Below are positions 6,835 to 15,089 of a DNA stretch of 64,000 bases, one piece after another. The translations under genes were made by a program, and so were the position numbers. The notes beneath the pieces are model-generated. The model was not told the DNA's origin. It was given only the letters and a program-made list of their open reading frames with translations, and searched no databases. The DNA is taken from positions 142,768 through 206,767 of the forward strand of contig JAEZWF010000023.1 in assembly GCA_023420415.1 (NCBI GenBank), given 5' to 3'. Within the stretch, counting starts at the first letter, position 1. Each line of letters starts with the position of its first letter. Source of the DNA: Actinomycetes bacterium. GTDB lineage: Bacteria > Actinomycetota > Actinomycetes > Actinomycetales > Dermatophilaceae.

Positions 6835-8133
6835 CTAGCCAACACCCGCGCTGGTTTCGTCGGGGGGCGCTGCCATGACAGCGCGGGTCGTCGAGATCGG
6901 CGCGGGTGTTGAGGTGGTGAGGGCGCCGACGCGGTGCAGTGCGAGGCCGGCCCAGACCGCGACGAGGACGCCGAGCCCGCCCGCCACCACGAACGACAGC
7001 CGTGGGCCGAGCGTCGAGGCAGCGACACCACCCAGGGCCAGGGCCAGCATGGTGCAGGTGCGGGCGGAACCGTTGATGAACGCCATCGCCTTGCCGCGGT
7101 CACGACCGGGTATGCCGCGGACGATGACCGCGAACAGGCAGGCGTTGCTGACCGCGTTGGCCAAACCGAGGGTGGCGCCCCAGCCGTAGAGCCAGCTGAT
7201 GCCGGGCGCAAGACCCGAGCCGACCTGCGCCAGCGACATGACGGCCAGGCAGACCACGATCACGCGCAGCCGCAGATCGTCCCGACGGACCCACCCCGCG
7301 GCCACCGCCCCGACGAAGGCACCCACCCCGGTCATCGTCTGCCAGAAGCCGAACTCGGACTGCGACGCCCCCAGTGCGTCGCGGGCGAGGAACACCTCGA
7401 CGGCGTTCATGCTCTCCAGCGTCACGACGAACGGCAGCAGCGCCAGCACAAGCACCCACACCACCCGGTTCCTGCGCACCACCGCCAGGCCGGCGCGGGG
7501 CACGAGGGCGACCAGCCGGCGCCCCTGCCCTGCCGCTGTCGCCGGGTCATCCGACACCTGCGCCTCCGGCCGACTGCGCACCAGCACCCCCGCCGCGAGC
7601 AGGACCACCGTCGACGCAGCGTCCGCGAGGAACACCACCCGGCCTCCGTGCAGCTCCACGAGCAGGCCCCCGAGCCCCGCCCCGACCGGCGACGCCACCG
7701 CGGCCAGCGCCTGCTGCAGCGACACCAGCCGGCCGACGTGGTCGTCCCCCACCGCCCGGCTCAGCACCGAGCTCCACAGGGGATTGCTGAAGGCGAAACC
7801 GGTCTGCAGCACCAGCACCAGCCCGTAGGTCGCGATGAGCCCGTCGGTGAGTGCCAGACCGACCAGCGCAGCCACCTGGGCGCCATGGCCCAGCCCGAAG
7901 ACGACCCGCGGATCGACCCGGTCGGCGACCTCCCCGGCCAGGCCCATGGTGACCACGACGGGCAGTGAGAAGCAGACGAGGAGCGCCGTCACGGCATACG
8001 GACCGGCGCCCGAGTCGTGCACCCGCAGGATGAGCGCGACCATCGCCATCGCGTCGCCCGTGATGGAGACGGCGGCGGCCGGCACGGCCAGCCGCACGTC
8101 CCGCGGCTGCCATATCTGAAGTGTCTCCTTCAT
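6835..8133 (-). CDS. MFS transporter
   Basis: The 432-aa protein has about 12 hydrophobic segments and the MFS motif-A region GLAGEVADRVDPRVV between TM2 and TM3, with a second such loop later (GIPGRDRGKAM). The profile resembles the enterobactin/macrolide exporter-like (EntS/MdfA-type) group. It diverges from the HTH regulator at 8184, and the start lies inside an inverted repeat CTTCA-N6-TGAAG, so it is probably repressed by that regulator. The ATG follows TACCTT by 7 nt on its strand, again suggesting a leaderless mRNA. The substrate is unknown; drug or metabolite export is most likely. Confidence 0.85.
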   Translation of the reverse strand: MKETLQIWQPRDVRLAVPAAAVSITGDAMAMVALILRVHDSGAGPYAVTALLVCFSLPVVVTMGLAGEVADRVDPRVVFGLGHGAQVAALVGLALTDGLIATYGLVLVLQTGFAFSNPLWSSVLSRAVGDDHVGRLVSLQQALAAVASPVGAGLGGLLVELHGGRVVFLADAASTVVLLAAGVLVRSRPEAQVSDDPATAAGQGRRLVALVPRAGLAVVRRNRVVWVLVLALLPFVVTLESMNAVEVFLARDALGASQSEFGFWQTMTGVGAFVGAVAAGWVRRDDLRLRVIVVCLAVMSLAQVGSGLAPGISWLYGWGATLGLANAVSNACLFAVIVRGIPGRDRGKAMAFINGSARTCTMLALALGGVAASTLGPRLSFVVAGGLGVLVAVWAGLALHRVGALTTSTPAPISTTRAVMAAPPDETSAGVG

Positions 8134-8143
8134 AATTGTGAAG
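8128..8143. promoter_or_regulatory. Operator-like inverted repeat between MFS and HTH genes
   Basis: CTTCA-TAATTG-TGAAG is a perfect 5-bp inverted repeat covering the MFS start codon and abutting its likely -10 (AAGGTA on the + strand, 8141-8146). More CTTCA/TGAA half-sites lie at about 8117 and 8150. It is a natural site for the divergently encoded regulator. Confidence 0.6.
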
Positions 8144-8171
8144 GTAACGCTTCATTTCATGCCCCGTCAAC

Positions 8172-8177
8172 TACGCT
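8172..8177 (+). promoter_or_regulatory. -10 hexamer TACGCT of the HTH regulator gene
   Basis: TACGCT is followed by 6 nt and then ATG at 8184, consistent with a leaderless transcript. Confidence 0.5.
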
Positions 8178-8183
8178 TGGGGT

Positions 8184-8762
8184 ATGCCGCGCAGCCGCCG
8201 ACGCTCGACCCTCACCATCGACGACCCCAAGGCGTTGCGCGCCCTCGCGCACCCGGCCCGGCAGCGGGTCATCAACGAGCTCTACAACGGCGAGGTCCTC
8301 ACCGCGACCGAGGCCGCCGACCTGTGCGGGCTGACGCCGTCGGCCATGAGCTACCACCTCCGCGCGCTGGAGAAGTGGGGCATCATCGAACGCGACGAGG
8401 CGACGGGCGACGGGCGCGAACGCCCTTGGCGGTCGGTCGCCGAGCACATCACCGTGTCACCCGTGGCGCACCAGGCTGCGGGTGCCTCCGCGAGCGCGGC
8501 GTTCCTGCACCCGTGGGCCCAGGAGGTGACCGGCGGCATCGAACGCGCCGCCGCGGTCATCACCGCCGACGGGGCAGACGAGCGGACCACGATGAGCCGC
8601 GGCCGCCTGTGGCTCACCGCCGACGAGGCCAAGGTGCTGCACCGCGAGCTCGAGGCGGTGCTGAAGCCCTACAAGAAGCGTACCCGGGCCAACCACCCCG
8701 ACGGGTCCGTGCCCCGCGACGGTTACTGGCTGCTGCTTCCTCCCCCGGGTGCCGACTCCTGA
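8184..8762 (+). CDS. ArsR-family winged-helix regulator, likely controls the divergent MFS gene
   Basis: The 192-aa protein has an N-terminal winged helix: DDPKALRALAHPARQRVINEL, then ATEAADLCGLTPSAMSYHLRALEKWGIIER, the recognition helix and wing of ArsR/HTH_20 proteins (residues 12-75). The remaining 110 residues carry no metal-binding cysteines, so it is probably not a metal sensor; they may bind a small molecule or mediate dimerisation. The layout with the MFS gene (51 bp apart, divergent, shared inverted repeats) is the standard one for a local repressor of an exporter. Confidence 0.85.
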   Translation: MPRSRRRSTLTIDDPKALRALAHPARQRVINELYNGEVLTATEAADLCGLTPSAMSYHLRALEKWGIIERDEATGDGRERPWRSVAEHITVSPVAHQAAGASASAAFLHPWAQEVTGGIERAAAVITADGADERTTMSRGRLWLTADEAKVLHRELEAVLKPYKKRTRANHPDGSVPRDGYWLLLPPPGADS

Positions 8763-8780
8763 CCGGCCACGTCGGTGACG

Positions 8781-9419
8781 TCAGAGGGTGATGAGACCGG
8801 CCTTGTATGCCGCGGTGACGGCTGCCGTGCGGTCGGTCACCCCGAGCTTCTCGAAGGCACGCAGCAGGTGCGTCTTCACCGTCGCCTCACCGATGTGCAG
8901 CTCGCGACCGACCTCGTTGTTGGACAGGCCACGAGCCACGCACTGGAGCACCTGCGCCTCTCGCTCGGTGAGCGCGGGCGCAGCAGGTTCGCGCATGCGT
9001 GACGCGAGGCGTGCGACGACAGGTGGGGCGAGCACGGTCTCGCCACGAGCGGCCCGGCGGATCGCATCGGCCAGGGTCTCGCGGGGTGCGTCCTTGAGCA
9101 GGTAGCCGGTGGCACCCGCCTCGACGGCGCGCACGATGTCGGCATCAGTGTCGTAGGTGGTGAGCACCAACACCGCCGGCGCGTCGGCGCCCGATGACCG
9201 CAGCCGCGCGGTGGCCTCGGCCCCGTCGACCCCGGGCATCCGCAGGTCCATGAGCACGACGTCAGGCGCGAGCCGCGCAGCCTGGGCCACCGCCTCGGCC
9301 CCGTCAGCCGCCTCCCCCACGACCTCGAAGTCCTCGTGCTCGGACAGCATCGCCACCAGCCCCATCCGCACGACGGGGTGGTCGTCGACGACCAGCAACC
9401 GCAACGCTTCCGCACTCAC
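8781..9419 (-). CDS. NarL/LuxR-family response regulator
   Basis: The 212-aa protein has a receiver domain with VDDHPVVRMGL (acidic pocket), phospho-acceptor in LMDLRMPGVDG (Asp about residue 57), LTTYDTDADI and the lysine in YLLKDAP. A LuxR-type HTH follows: LTEREAQVLQCVARGLSNNEVGRELHIGEATVKTHL. Start GTG overlaps the kinase stop (GTGA). It is the last gene of a four-gene operon (ATPase, permease, kinase, regulator), the arrangement of DesK/DesR- or LiaSR-like systems that sense membrane or drug stress and induce their own ABC exporter. Confidence 0.93.
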   Translation of the reverse strand: MSAEALRLLVVDDHPVVRMGLVAMLSEHEDFEVVGEAADGAEAVAQAARLAPDVVLMDLRMPGVDGAEATARLRSSGADAPAVLVLTTYDTDADIVRAVEAGATGYLLKDAPRETLADAIRRAARGETVLAPPVVARLASRMREPAAPALTEREAQVLQCVARGLSNNEVGRELHIGEATVKTHLLRAFEKLGVTDRTAAVTAAYKAGLITL

Positions 9420-10651
9420 TGCGGCACCTCCATTCGCAGTCGGGTGCCCTCACCGGGCGCCGTCTGGACCTCGAACCTGCCACCCACCTCGGCCGCCCGG
9501 GCTGTCGCACCGTCCAGCCCGTAGCCGGCGCGCTCACCCGACCACTCGAACCCGACCCCGTCGTCGGAGACCTCGAGCGTCACCGGTTCGTCCACGGCAT
9601 ACCGCAACCGCACCTCGAAGGACGTGGCACCCGAGTGGCGCCTCACGTTGGCCAGCCCCTCCTGAGCCGTGCGGAGCAGCACGACTTCCGAGTTCGCTTG
9701 CAGGACAACGGGTTCGCCCTCCACGATCAGCCGTCCGGTCATGGCGCTTCCCTCAGCGACGGCGTCGACGAGCCGCTGCAGCGCCTCGACGATGGTCCGG
9801 GACTGCAGGTGGCCGGGTGTCATCTCGGCGACGATGAGACGCGCCTCGGCAAGGTTCTCCGACGCGGTCTGCTCGATGACGCGCAGCCGCTCACGCACGG
9901 CGGCGAGGTCGCCGCGGTCGACGGCGGACTGCGTCGCCCGCGCCAGCGTCACCACCGACGTGAAGCCCTGAGCGAGGGTGTCGTGGATCTCGCGGGACAT
10001 GCGTTCACGTTCGGCCGAGGCGCCCTGCGCGCGCTCCGCCGCCGCGAGCTGGGCCTGCGCCTCGTGCAGCTCGTCGATGGTGCGGGCCCGAGTGTCGGCC
10101 TCGCGGATGATTCGGTCGATGAAGAGCCCGAGGGTCAGCGACAGAACGAGCATGATGACGGTGCTGATGACGATGGCGGCGAGCTGGTCCTCGGTGCGCG
10201 GCGCCTGCCACACCCGCACGATGGCGATCGCGATCACCGCCACGATGACCGCGACCGCAGCCCGGTTGCGCGGCAGGCTCGCCCAGGTCTGCGGGAAGAG
10301 CCCGAACGTCAGGATCCACGCCGATCCGGTGCCGTCGAGTGACATGAGGACGACCATGAGCGCCCACGCGATGACGACGTAGGCCGTCGAGGCACGCAGG
10401 TCCTGCTGGCCCAGCCCACGCCAGCCCCACGCGGCATACGCGACGGCGATGCCGGCCACGACCGCGAGCTGCCAGGGCAGCTGGGGCTTGCCCTCGAAGA
10501 CGAGCACGCCCGCCGTCGCCACCAACAGGACCGTGAAGAGCGCGTGCCACCACCGCACCTGCCGACGCCACATCTCGTCGAGCTCCACCGACGACGGGCC
10601 GTCGACGAACCCGGTCGGCTCGCATCGCTCCTCGGGGCGGACGGCGCTCAC
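9416..10651 (-). CDS. HisKA_3-type sensor histidine kinase
   Basis: The 411-aa kinase has about five to six hydrophobic segments in residues 33-175, a short coiled-coil linker, the dimerisation/phospho-acceptor box RMSREIHDTLAQGFTSV (His about 216) and an HATPase_c domain with TAQEGLANVRRHS (N box), VSDDGVGF and YGLDGATARAAEVGG. There is no extracellular sensor domain, so the signal is probably read within the membrane. It pairs with the response regulator downstream and lies 7 bp after the ABC permease gene, pointing to an exporter-linked envelope stress system. Confidence 0.93.
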   Translation of the reverse strand: MSAVRPEERCEPTGFVDGPSSVELDEMWRRQVRWWHALFTVLLVATAGVLVFEGKPQLPWQLAVVAGIAVAYAAWGWRGLGQQDLRASTAYVVIAWALMVVLMSLDGTGSAWILTFGLFPQTWASLPRNRAAVAVIVAVIAIAIVRVWQAPRTEDQLAAIVISTVIMLVLSLTLGLFIDRIIREADTRARTIDELHEAQAQLAAAERAQGASAERERMSREIHDTLAQGFTSVVTLARATQSAVDRGDLAAVRERLRVIEQTASENLAEARLIVAEMTPGHLQSRTIVEALQRLVDAVAEGSAMTGRLIVEGEPVVLQANSEVVLLRTAQEGLANVRRHSGATSFEVRLRYAVDEPVTLEVSDDGVGFEWSGERAGYGLDGATARAAEVGGRFEVQTAPGEGTRLRMEVPQ

Positions 10652-10658
10652 GGCACCA

Positions 10659-11462
10659 TCATGTCGTGCCCCGCTTGGACCAGCGGAAGGTCCGGGCGCA
10701 CAGGACCAGCCCCACCACGAGCCACAGGCCGATCACGAGCGCGGTGCGGCCGTGCTCCCACGAGCCCGCCATCTCCATGGACTGCCAGCTGTCGGGGTAG
10801 AACACCGACCGCATGCCCTGTGCGATCCACTTCAGCGGGAACACCGAGGCGACCTGCTTGAGCCAGTCGGGCAGGTCGTCCCACGCGAAGTAGACGCCGG
10901 AGATGAACTGCAGCACCAACGTCGGCGCGATGACGAGCGCCCCCACCGACCGCGAGGACGTGGCCAGCGAGGAGTAGGCGATCCCGAGCACCGTGCCGCA
11001 CGCGACCCCGAGCAGGAACACCCAGGCAAAGGTGACCCAGCGACCGGCATCGGTCGGCAGCTCGACACCGAAAGCCAAGCGGGCAAAGGCGATCAGCAAC
11101 GCGAACTGCGCCAGGGAGGTGAGCGCGACGAGCCCGATCTTGCCCAGGAAGTATGAGATCGGCGGCATCGGCGTCGCCCGCAGCCGCTTGAGCGTCCCGT
11201 CGTCCCGCTCGACCGCCACGGACAACGCCATCGTCTGGAAGCTGGTGAGCATCACCCCCGCGGCCGCCATCCCGGGCAGGAAGAACCGCGCTGCATTGAC
11301 CTCGGTCTGCGAGCCTCGGTCGAAGTTGCCGCCGAAGACGACCGAGAACAGGCCGAGCATGAGGATCGGGAAGGCGAACGAGAAGAACACCGCCTCCTTC
11401 TCGCGAAAGTACATCCTGAGCTCGAGCAGGGTGCGGTCCCAGCCGATCGCGACGGCGTTCAC
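10659..11462 (-). CDS. ABC-2 type transporter permease
   Basis: The 267-aa protein has six transmembrane segments of the ABC2_membrane family: an amphipathic start RTLLELRMYFREKEAVFFSF, FPILMLGLFSVVFG, then a central ERDDGTLKRLRATPM coupling segment and the IAPTLVLQFISGVYFAWDDLP loop of the DrrB/NodJ-like group. Its GTG start overlaps the ATPase stop (GTGA), so the two subunits are co-translated. A second open frame covering the same DNA is a shadow. The substrate is unknown. Confidence 0.9.
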   Translation of the reverse strand: MNAVAIGWDRTLLELRMYFREKEAVFFSFAFPILMLGLFSVVFGGNFDRGSQTEVNAARFFLPGMAAAGVMLTSFQTMALSVAVERDDGTLKRLRATPMPPISYFLGKIGLVALTSLAQFALLIAFARLAFGVELPTDAGRWVTFAWVFLLGVACGTVLGIAYSSLATSSRSVGALVIAPTLVLQFISGVYFAWDDLPDWLKQVASVFPLKWIAQGMRSVFYPDSWQSMEMAGSWEHGRTALVIGLWLVVGLVLCARTFRWSKRGTT

Positions 11463-12364
11463 TTGGCGTCCTCCAGCTCTGGTGCGGTGGCGTGGTCGGT
11501 CTCGCCGCCGGCAAGGTGCGGTGCGATGAGCGAGAGGTAGGTGTCCTCCAGCGAGGGTCTCGTGACGGTGAGGCCGGGCACTTCACCGCCCCGTTCCCGG
11601 GCCAGCCGGGTGACGAGCTGCGTTGGGGTGCTTGTTCTTTCGGTATGCCGTGTACCTGACTCGTCCTCCCAGGTCACCGTGGCCTGCGAGGACGCCCGGC
11701 CGCCGAGGTTGGCCGGGGAGTCGAGGGCGAGCATGCGCCCGGCCGCGATGACGCCGACCCGGTCGGCGAGGTGCTCGGCCTCGTCGAGGTAGTGCGTCGT
11801 CAACAGGATCGTCGTCCCGCCCTGCTTGAGGCCCCGGATGAGCTCCCAGAAGTCGCGCCGCGCCTGCGGGTCGAACCCGGTCGTCGGCTCGTCGAGGAAC
11901 AGCAGCTCGGGTCGGCCGATGATGCCGAGTCCGACGTCGAGGCGGCGACGCTGACCACCGGACAGCTTGCCGACGCGGTCGTCGGCCTTCTCGGTGAGGC
12001 CGACCGCTGCGATGACCTCGTCGACGTCACGCGGATCGCGGTAGACCTTGGCGGTGCTGCGCAACGCCTCGCGCGGCGTGATGAGGTCGAGCCCGGTCGA
12101 GCTCTGCAGGACGATGCCGATCCGGTTGCGCCAGGCCAGGCCTGCGGTCTGCGGGTCCTCGCCGAGCACTGAGGCCTCACCGCCGTCGCGGTCGCGGAAC
12201 CCTTCGAGGATCTCGACGGTGGTGGTCTTGCCGGCACCGTTGGGACCGAGCAGGGCGAAGATCTCGCCGGGCGCGATGGTGAGGTCGAGGCCGTCGACGG
12301 CTGCGCGCGACCCGTAGGTCTTGCGCAGACCGGCCACGCGGATGGGAGCGTCCGGTGTGGGCAT
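11459..12364 (-). CDS. ABC-2 transporter ATP-binding protein
   Basis: The NBD has Walker A LLGPNGAGKTTT, Q-loop region IGIVLQSSTGLD, signature KLSGGQRRRLDVGLGI, Walker B LLFLDEPTTGFDP and an H-loop TTHYLDEAEHLADRV, in the DrrA/CcmA pattern. The C-terminal domain of about 90 aa ends EDAK. Two starts are possible: GTG 12385 and ATG 12364. I used the ATG, giving 301 aa, because it leaves the conserved IRVAGLRKTYG close to the N-terminus. It is the first gene of the exporter plus two-component operon. Confidence 0.9.
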   Translation of the reverse strand: MPTPDAPIRVAGLRKTYGSRAAVDGLDLTIAPGEIFALLGPNGAGKTTTVEILEGFRDRDGGEASVLGEDPQTAGLAWRNRIGIVLQSSTGLDLITPREALRSTAKVYRDPRDVDEVIAAVGLTEKADDRVGKLSGGQRRRLDVGLGIIGRPELLFLDEPTTGFDPQARRDFWELIRGLKQGGTTILLTTHYLDEAEHLADRVGVIAAGRMLALDSPANLGGRASSQATVTWEDESGTRHTERTSTPTQLVTRLARERGGEVPGLTVTRPSLEDTYLSLIAPHLAGGETDHATAPELEDAK

Positions 12365-12418
12365 GTCCCCAGCCTGTCGGGTCACGACCGGTCAGGTCAG
12401 CCCCGATCGGTGGACGCG

Positions 12419-12440
12419 GGGTCCACCACCCGGTGGACCC
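12419..12440. terminator. Hairpin downstream of the LemA gene
   Basis: GGGTCCACC and GGTGGACCC form a perfect 9-bp stem with a 4-nt loop. It lies between the LemA stop and the ABC operon start on the same strand. There is no clear T run, as is common in high-GC actinobacteria. Confidence 0.5.
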
Positions 12441-12458
12441 TCCCCGCCCTTGATCGGG

Positions 12459-13238
12459 TCAGGGTTGCTGAGGCGGCTGCTGGCCCTGGCCCGGCTGCTG
12501 GCCCTGGCCCGGCTGCGGCTCGGGAGCGGCGGGCGGCGCTGTCGGTGCTGCACCCTCGGGCGCCGGGCCGGCCGCACTCGCCTCACCGGCCGACGGCGCC
12601 GATGGCGCGGCCGGCGCGGGGTCGCCCGCTGGCGTGCCCCCGGCATACCCGCTGGGCGGGGGGATCGTGGCGTCGCGCTGCCCGAAGTCGACCTTCACGG
12701 GGTCGCGCTCCTCGCCCTGCACCTCGAAGTACTCCTCGCGGCCGATGTTGAACATGCCGGCGATGATGTTGGACGGGACGGTCTCGACCTTGGTGTTGAG
12801 CTCGCGCACGTTGGCGTTGTAGTAGCGGCGGGCGCTGGCGATGCGGTCCTCGGTGGAGGTCAGCTCCTGCTGCAGCGCCATGAAGTTCTGGTTGGCCTTG
12901 AGGTCGGGGTATGCCTCGGCCACGGCGATCAACCGACCGAGCGCCTGGGAGAGCATGCCCTCGGACTGCGCCTGCTGCGCGGGCGACTGGCCACCGGCCA
13001 TCGCGGCCGAGCGCGCCTTCATGACGTCCTCAAGGGTGCCGCGCTCGTGCGCCGCGTACCCCTTGACCGTCTCGACGAGGTTGCCGATCAGGTCGTGGCG
13101 GCGCTTGAGCTCGACGTCGATCTGGCGCCACGCCTCCTGCACGAGGTTGCGCAGCTTGACGAGGCCGTTGTAGACGCCGACCGCCCACAACAGCAGCAGC
13201 ACGACGATGACGCCGATGACGATGAGTGCGATGGTCAT
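12459..13238 (-). CDS. LemA family protein
   Basis: The 259-aa protein has an N-terminal transmembrane helix (IALIVIGVIVVLLLLWAVGVYNGL) followed by the LemA helical domain: LVQEAWRQIDVELKRRHDLIGNLVETVKGYAAHE and RLIAVAEAYPDLKANQNFMALQQELTSTEDRIASARRYYN in order. The last 75 residues are a low-complexity Pro/Ala/Gly/Gln tail ending in two PGQGQQ repeats, longer than in most LemA proteins and probably disordered outside the membrane. Function is not settled; LemA proteins are membrane-associated and sometimes work with TPM-domain partners. No TPM gene is adjacent. Confidence 0.92.
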   Translation of the reverse strand: MTIALIVIGVIVVLLLLWAVGVYNGLVKLRNLVQEAWRQIDVELKRRHDLIGNLVETVKGYAAHERGTLEDVMKARSAAMAGGQSPAQQAQSEGMLSQALGRLIAVAEAYPDLKANQNFMALQQELTSTEDRIASARRYYNANVRELNTKVETVPSNIIAGMFNIGREEYFEVQGEERDPVKVDFGQRDATIPPPSGYAGGTPAGDPAPAAPSAPSAGEASAAGPAPEGAAPTAPPAAPEPQPGQGQQPGQGQQPPQQP

Positions 13239-13280
13239 GGGACCCTCCCGATCAGGTTGTGCCTCAGCCTAGGGGCAGAA

Positions 13281-13847
13281 CTACGCGAGACCGAGGTCCT
13301 CGAGCCCGTAGACGAAGCGGTACTCCAGCCCGGACTTGGCCTTGACGTTCTCCGGCGCGCCGGTGGACCGGTCCGCGATCGCTGCCACCGCAACGACTTC
13401 CGCGCCGTCCTCGCGCGCCGCAGCCACGGCCTCGAGCGCCGAGTCGCCCGTCGTCGACGTGTCCTCCACGACCACGACGCGGCGACCCTTGATCGACGGA
13501 CCCTCGATGCGCTGCTGCAGCCCGTGCGCCTTGCCGGCCTTGCGCACGACGAACGCGTCCTTGCGCTCCCCCGCCGCCGCGGCCGCGTGCAGCACCGAGG
13601 TCGCGACCGGGTCGGCACCCAGGGTGAGGCCGCCGACGGCGTCGAAGTCCAGGTCGGAGACCAGGTCGCGCATGACGATGCCGACCAGTGGTGCGGCCTC
13701 GGCGTCGAGGGTGATGCGACGCAGGTCGACGTAGTAGTCGGCCTCCTTGCCCGAGGACAAGGTCACCTTGCCGTGGACGATGGCCTTGTCCTTGATGATC
13801 TGGAGCAGGCGGGCGCGGGCGGCGGCGATGTCAGGCGTGTCGGTCAC
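13281..13847 (-). CDS. pyrE: Orotate phosphoribosyltransferase
   Basis: The 188-aa enzyme converts orotate and PRPP to OMP in pyrimidine synthesis. It has the OPRT N-terminal GKVTLSSGKEADYYVDLRR and the PRPP-binding loop RVVVVEDTSTTGDSALEAV (about residues 120-138), plus a KAHGLQQRIEG substrate loop. The GTG start lies 8 nt after a TAGGCT hexamer on its strand (13856-13861), implying a leaderless mRNA and leaving no room for a leader attenuator. It is unlinked to other pyr genes here. Confidence 0.95.
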   Translation of the reverse strand: MTDTPDIAAARARLLQIIKDKAIVHGKVTLSSGKEADYYVDLRRITLDAEAAPLVGIVMRDLVSDLDFDAVGGLTLGADPVATSVLHAAAAAGERKDAFVVRKAGKAHGLQQRIEGPSIKGRRVVVVEDTSTTGDSALEAVAAAREDGAEVVAVAAIADRSTGAPENVKAKSGLEYRFVYGLEDLGLA

Positions 13848-13959
13848 GGTGCGTGAGCCTACCGAGCGCGAGACCGCCCGTGGTCGCCGCCGCCACGCCG
13901 GGTATGCCGCGAGGGTCGGGTATGCCGTCGGGTCACCTGCCCGCCCGCGCTCGCCCCTA

Positions 13960-13996
13960 CTGGGTCACTGCTCCGCTGAGCGGAGCAGTGACCCAG
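13960..13996. repeat. 37-nt perfect palindrome between divergent genes
   Basis: Two 18-nt arms (13960-13977 and 13979-13996, starting CTGGGTCACTGC) pair perfectly around one central G. It lies in the 234-bp spacer between pyrE and the DUF3500 gene, upstream of both likely promoters, so it is neither an obvious terminator nor in either mRNA leader. Two GGTATGCCG words lie beside it at 13903 and 13919. The rest of the spacer holds only the two -10 sites. Confidence 0.85.
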
Positions 13997-14068
13997 CATT
14001 CGCGACAGGTCTCTACAGCTCGTCGGCCATGCCACGTAAACACCGTGCCGGCCCGGACCGCCGGCACC

Positions 14069-14074
14069 TAGGGT
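14069..14074 (+). promoter_or_regulatory. -10 hexamer TAGGGT of the DUF3500 gene
   Basis: TAGGGT, then 7 nt, then ATG at 14082. This fits a leaderless start and rules against the upstream GTG at 14073. Confidence 0.55.
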
Positions 14075-14081
14075 GGCGCCC

Positions 14082-15047
14082 ATGGCTGGCACCGACCCCG
14101 CCCTCGTGACCCAGATGCGCACCGCTGCTGCGGCGCTCGCCGACGCCCTCGACGGCGACGCACGGGCGAGCCTCACCACGACGCTCGACGACCCGGCATA
14201 CCGGCAGTGGCGCTATCTGCCCGGCCCGCGCGACGGGGCCCTCCTCGCCGACATGACCGACGCCCAGCGCGGCCTCGCCTTCGCCCTGCTCGACACCGGG
14301 TGCAGCGCGGCCAGCCGCGACACGGCACGCGCCGTCATCGACCTCGACATCGTGCGTCGCGAGCTCGGCGGTGGCGACCCGCAGCCGGGCGACGACCGGT
14401 TCTGGTGGCGCGTCATCGGCGACCCCGCGAACGACGAGGCGTGGGCCTGGCGGGTCAACGGCCACCACCTCGCGGTGCACGTCACGGTGGTCGGCGACCA
14501 GGTCACGGTGACGCCGAGCTTCTTCGGGTCCGAGCCCGCCACCGTGCTCTCCGGCCCCCGCCAAGGCCTGCGCGTCCTCACCGCCGAGGAGGACCTCGCC
14601 CGCGACCTGCTCGAGAGCCTCGACGACGACCAGCGCACCGTCGCCGTCACGAGCGACGCGGCCCCCGACGACATCCGCACCCGCAACGACCCGGTCGCCG
14701 ACGCGTCCGTCATCAGCGGCGGCATCGCGCACGCCGACCTGCGGCCCGAGCAGCAGCAACGCCTGGCCGCCCTCGTGCAGCACTACTTCGGGCGCACCCC
14801 CGAAGTCGCAGCTCGGGACGCCTGGGACCGCGCCACCCGGGCAGGTCTTGACGAGGTCCGCTTTGCCTGGGCGGGTGGGCCCGGACGCGGCGAGCGCCAC
14901 TACTACTCGGTGCTGGGTCCGACCTTCCTGCTCGAGTACGACAACACCCAGGACGACGCCAACCACATCCACAGCGTGTGGCGCGACCTGCGCGAGGACT
15001 TCGGCGGCGACCTCCTGGCCGCCCACTACGCGGCGGCCACCCACTGA
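14082..15047 (+). CDS. DUF3500 domain-containing protein
   Basis: The 321-aa protein matches the DUF3500 pattern by eye: DPAYRQWRYLPGPRDGALLADMTDAQRGLAFALLDTG near the N-terminus, WWRVIGDPANDEAWAWRVNGHHLAVHVTVV in the middle, PSFFGSEPA, and HYYSVLGPTFLLEYDNTQDDANHIHSVWRDLREDFGGDLL at the C-terminus. The conserved histidines and EYDNTQ..ANHIH segment suggest a metal site, but no activity is established. There is no signal peptide, so it is probably cytoplasmic. It converges on an SDR gene across a strong hairpin. Confidence 0.88.
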   Translation: MAGTDPALVTQMRTAAAALADALDGDARASLTTTLDDPAYRQWRYLPGPRDGALLADMTDAQRGLAFALLDTGCSAASRDTARAVIDLDIVRRELGGGDPQPGDDRFWWRVIGDPANDEAWAWRVNGHHLAVHVTVVGDQVTVTPSFFGSEPATVLSGPRQGLRVLTAEEDLARDLLESLDDDQRTVAVTSDAAPDDIRTRNDPVADASVISGGIAHADLRPEQQQRLAALVQHYFGRTPEVAARDAWDRATRAGLDEVRFAWAGGPGRGERHYYSVLGPTFLLEYDNTQDDANHIHSVWRDLREDFGGDLLAAHYAAATH

Positions 15048-15053
15048 CGAGAC

Positions 15054-15084
15054 GTATGCCGCGGAGCCCAGCCACGCGGCATAC
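15054..15084. terminator. Bidirectional terminator hairpin built from GTATGCCGC
   Basis: GTATGCCGC (15054-15062) and GCGGCATAC (15076-15084) pair perfectly around a 13-nt loop. It sits in the 42-bp gap between two convergent genes. The stem is made of the over-represented word found across the window. Confidence 0.75.
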
Positions 15085-15089
15085 CTCGG

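Noticed and set aside
12459..12560. Frameshift at the LemA C-terminus
   Set aside because: The Pro/Gln/Gly repeats are in frame and end at a normal stop. Low-complexity tails of this type are common.
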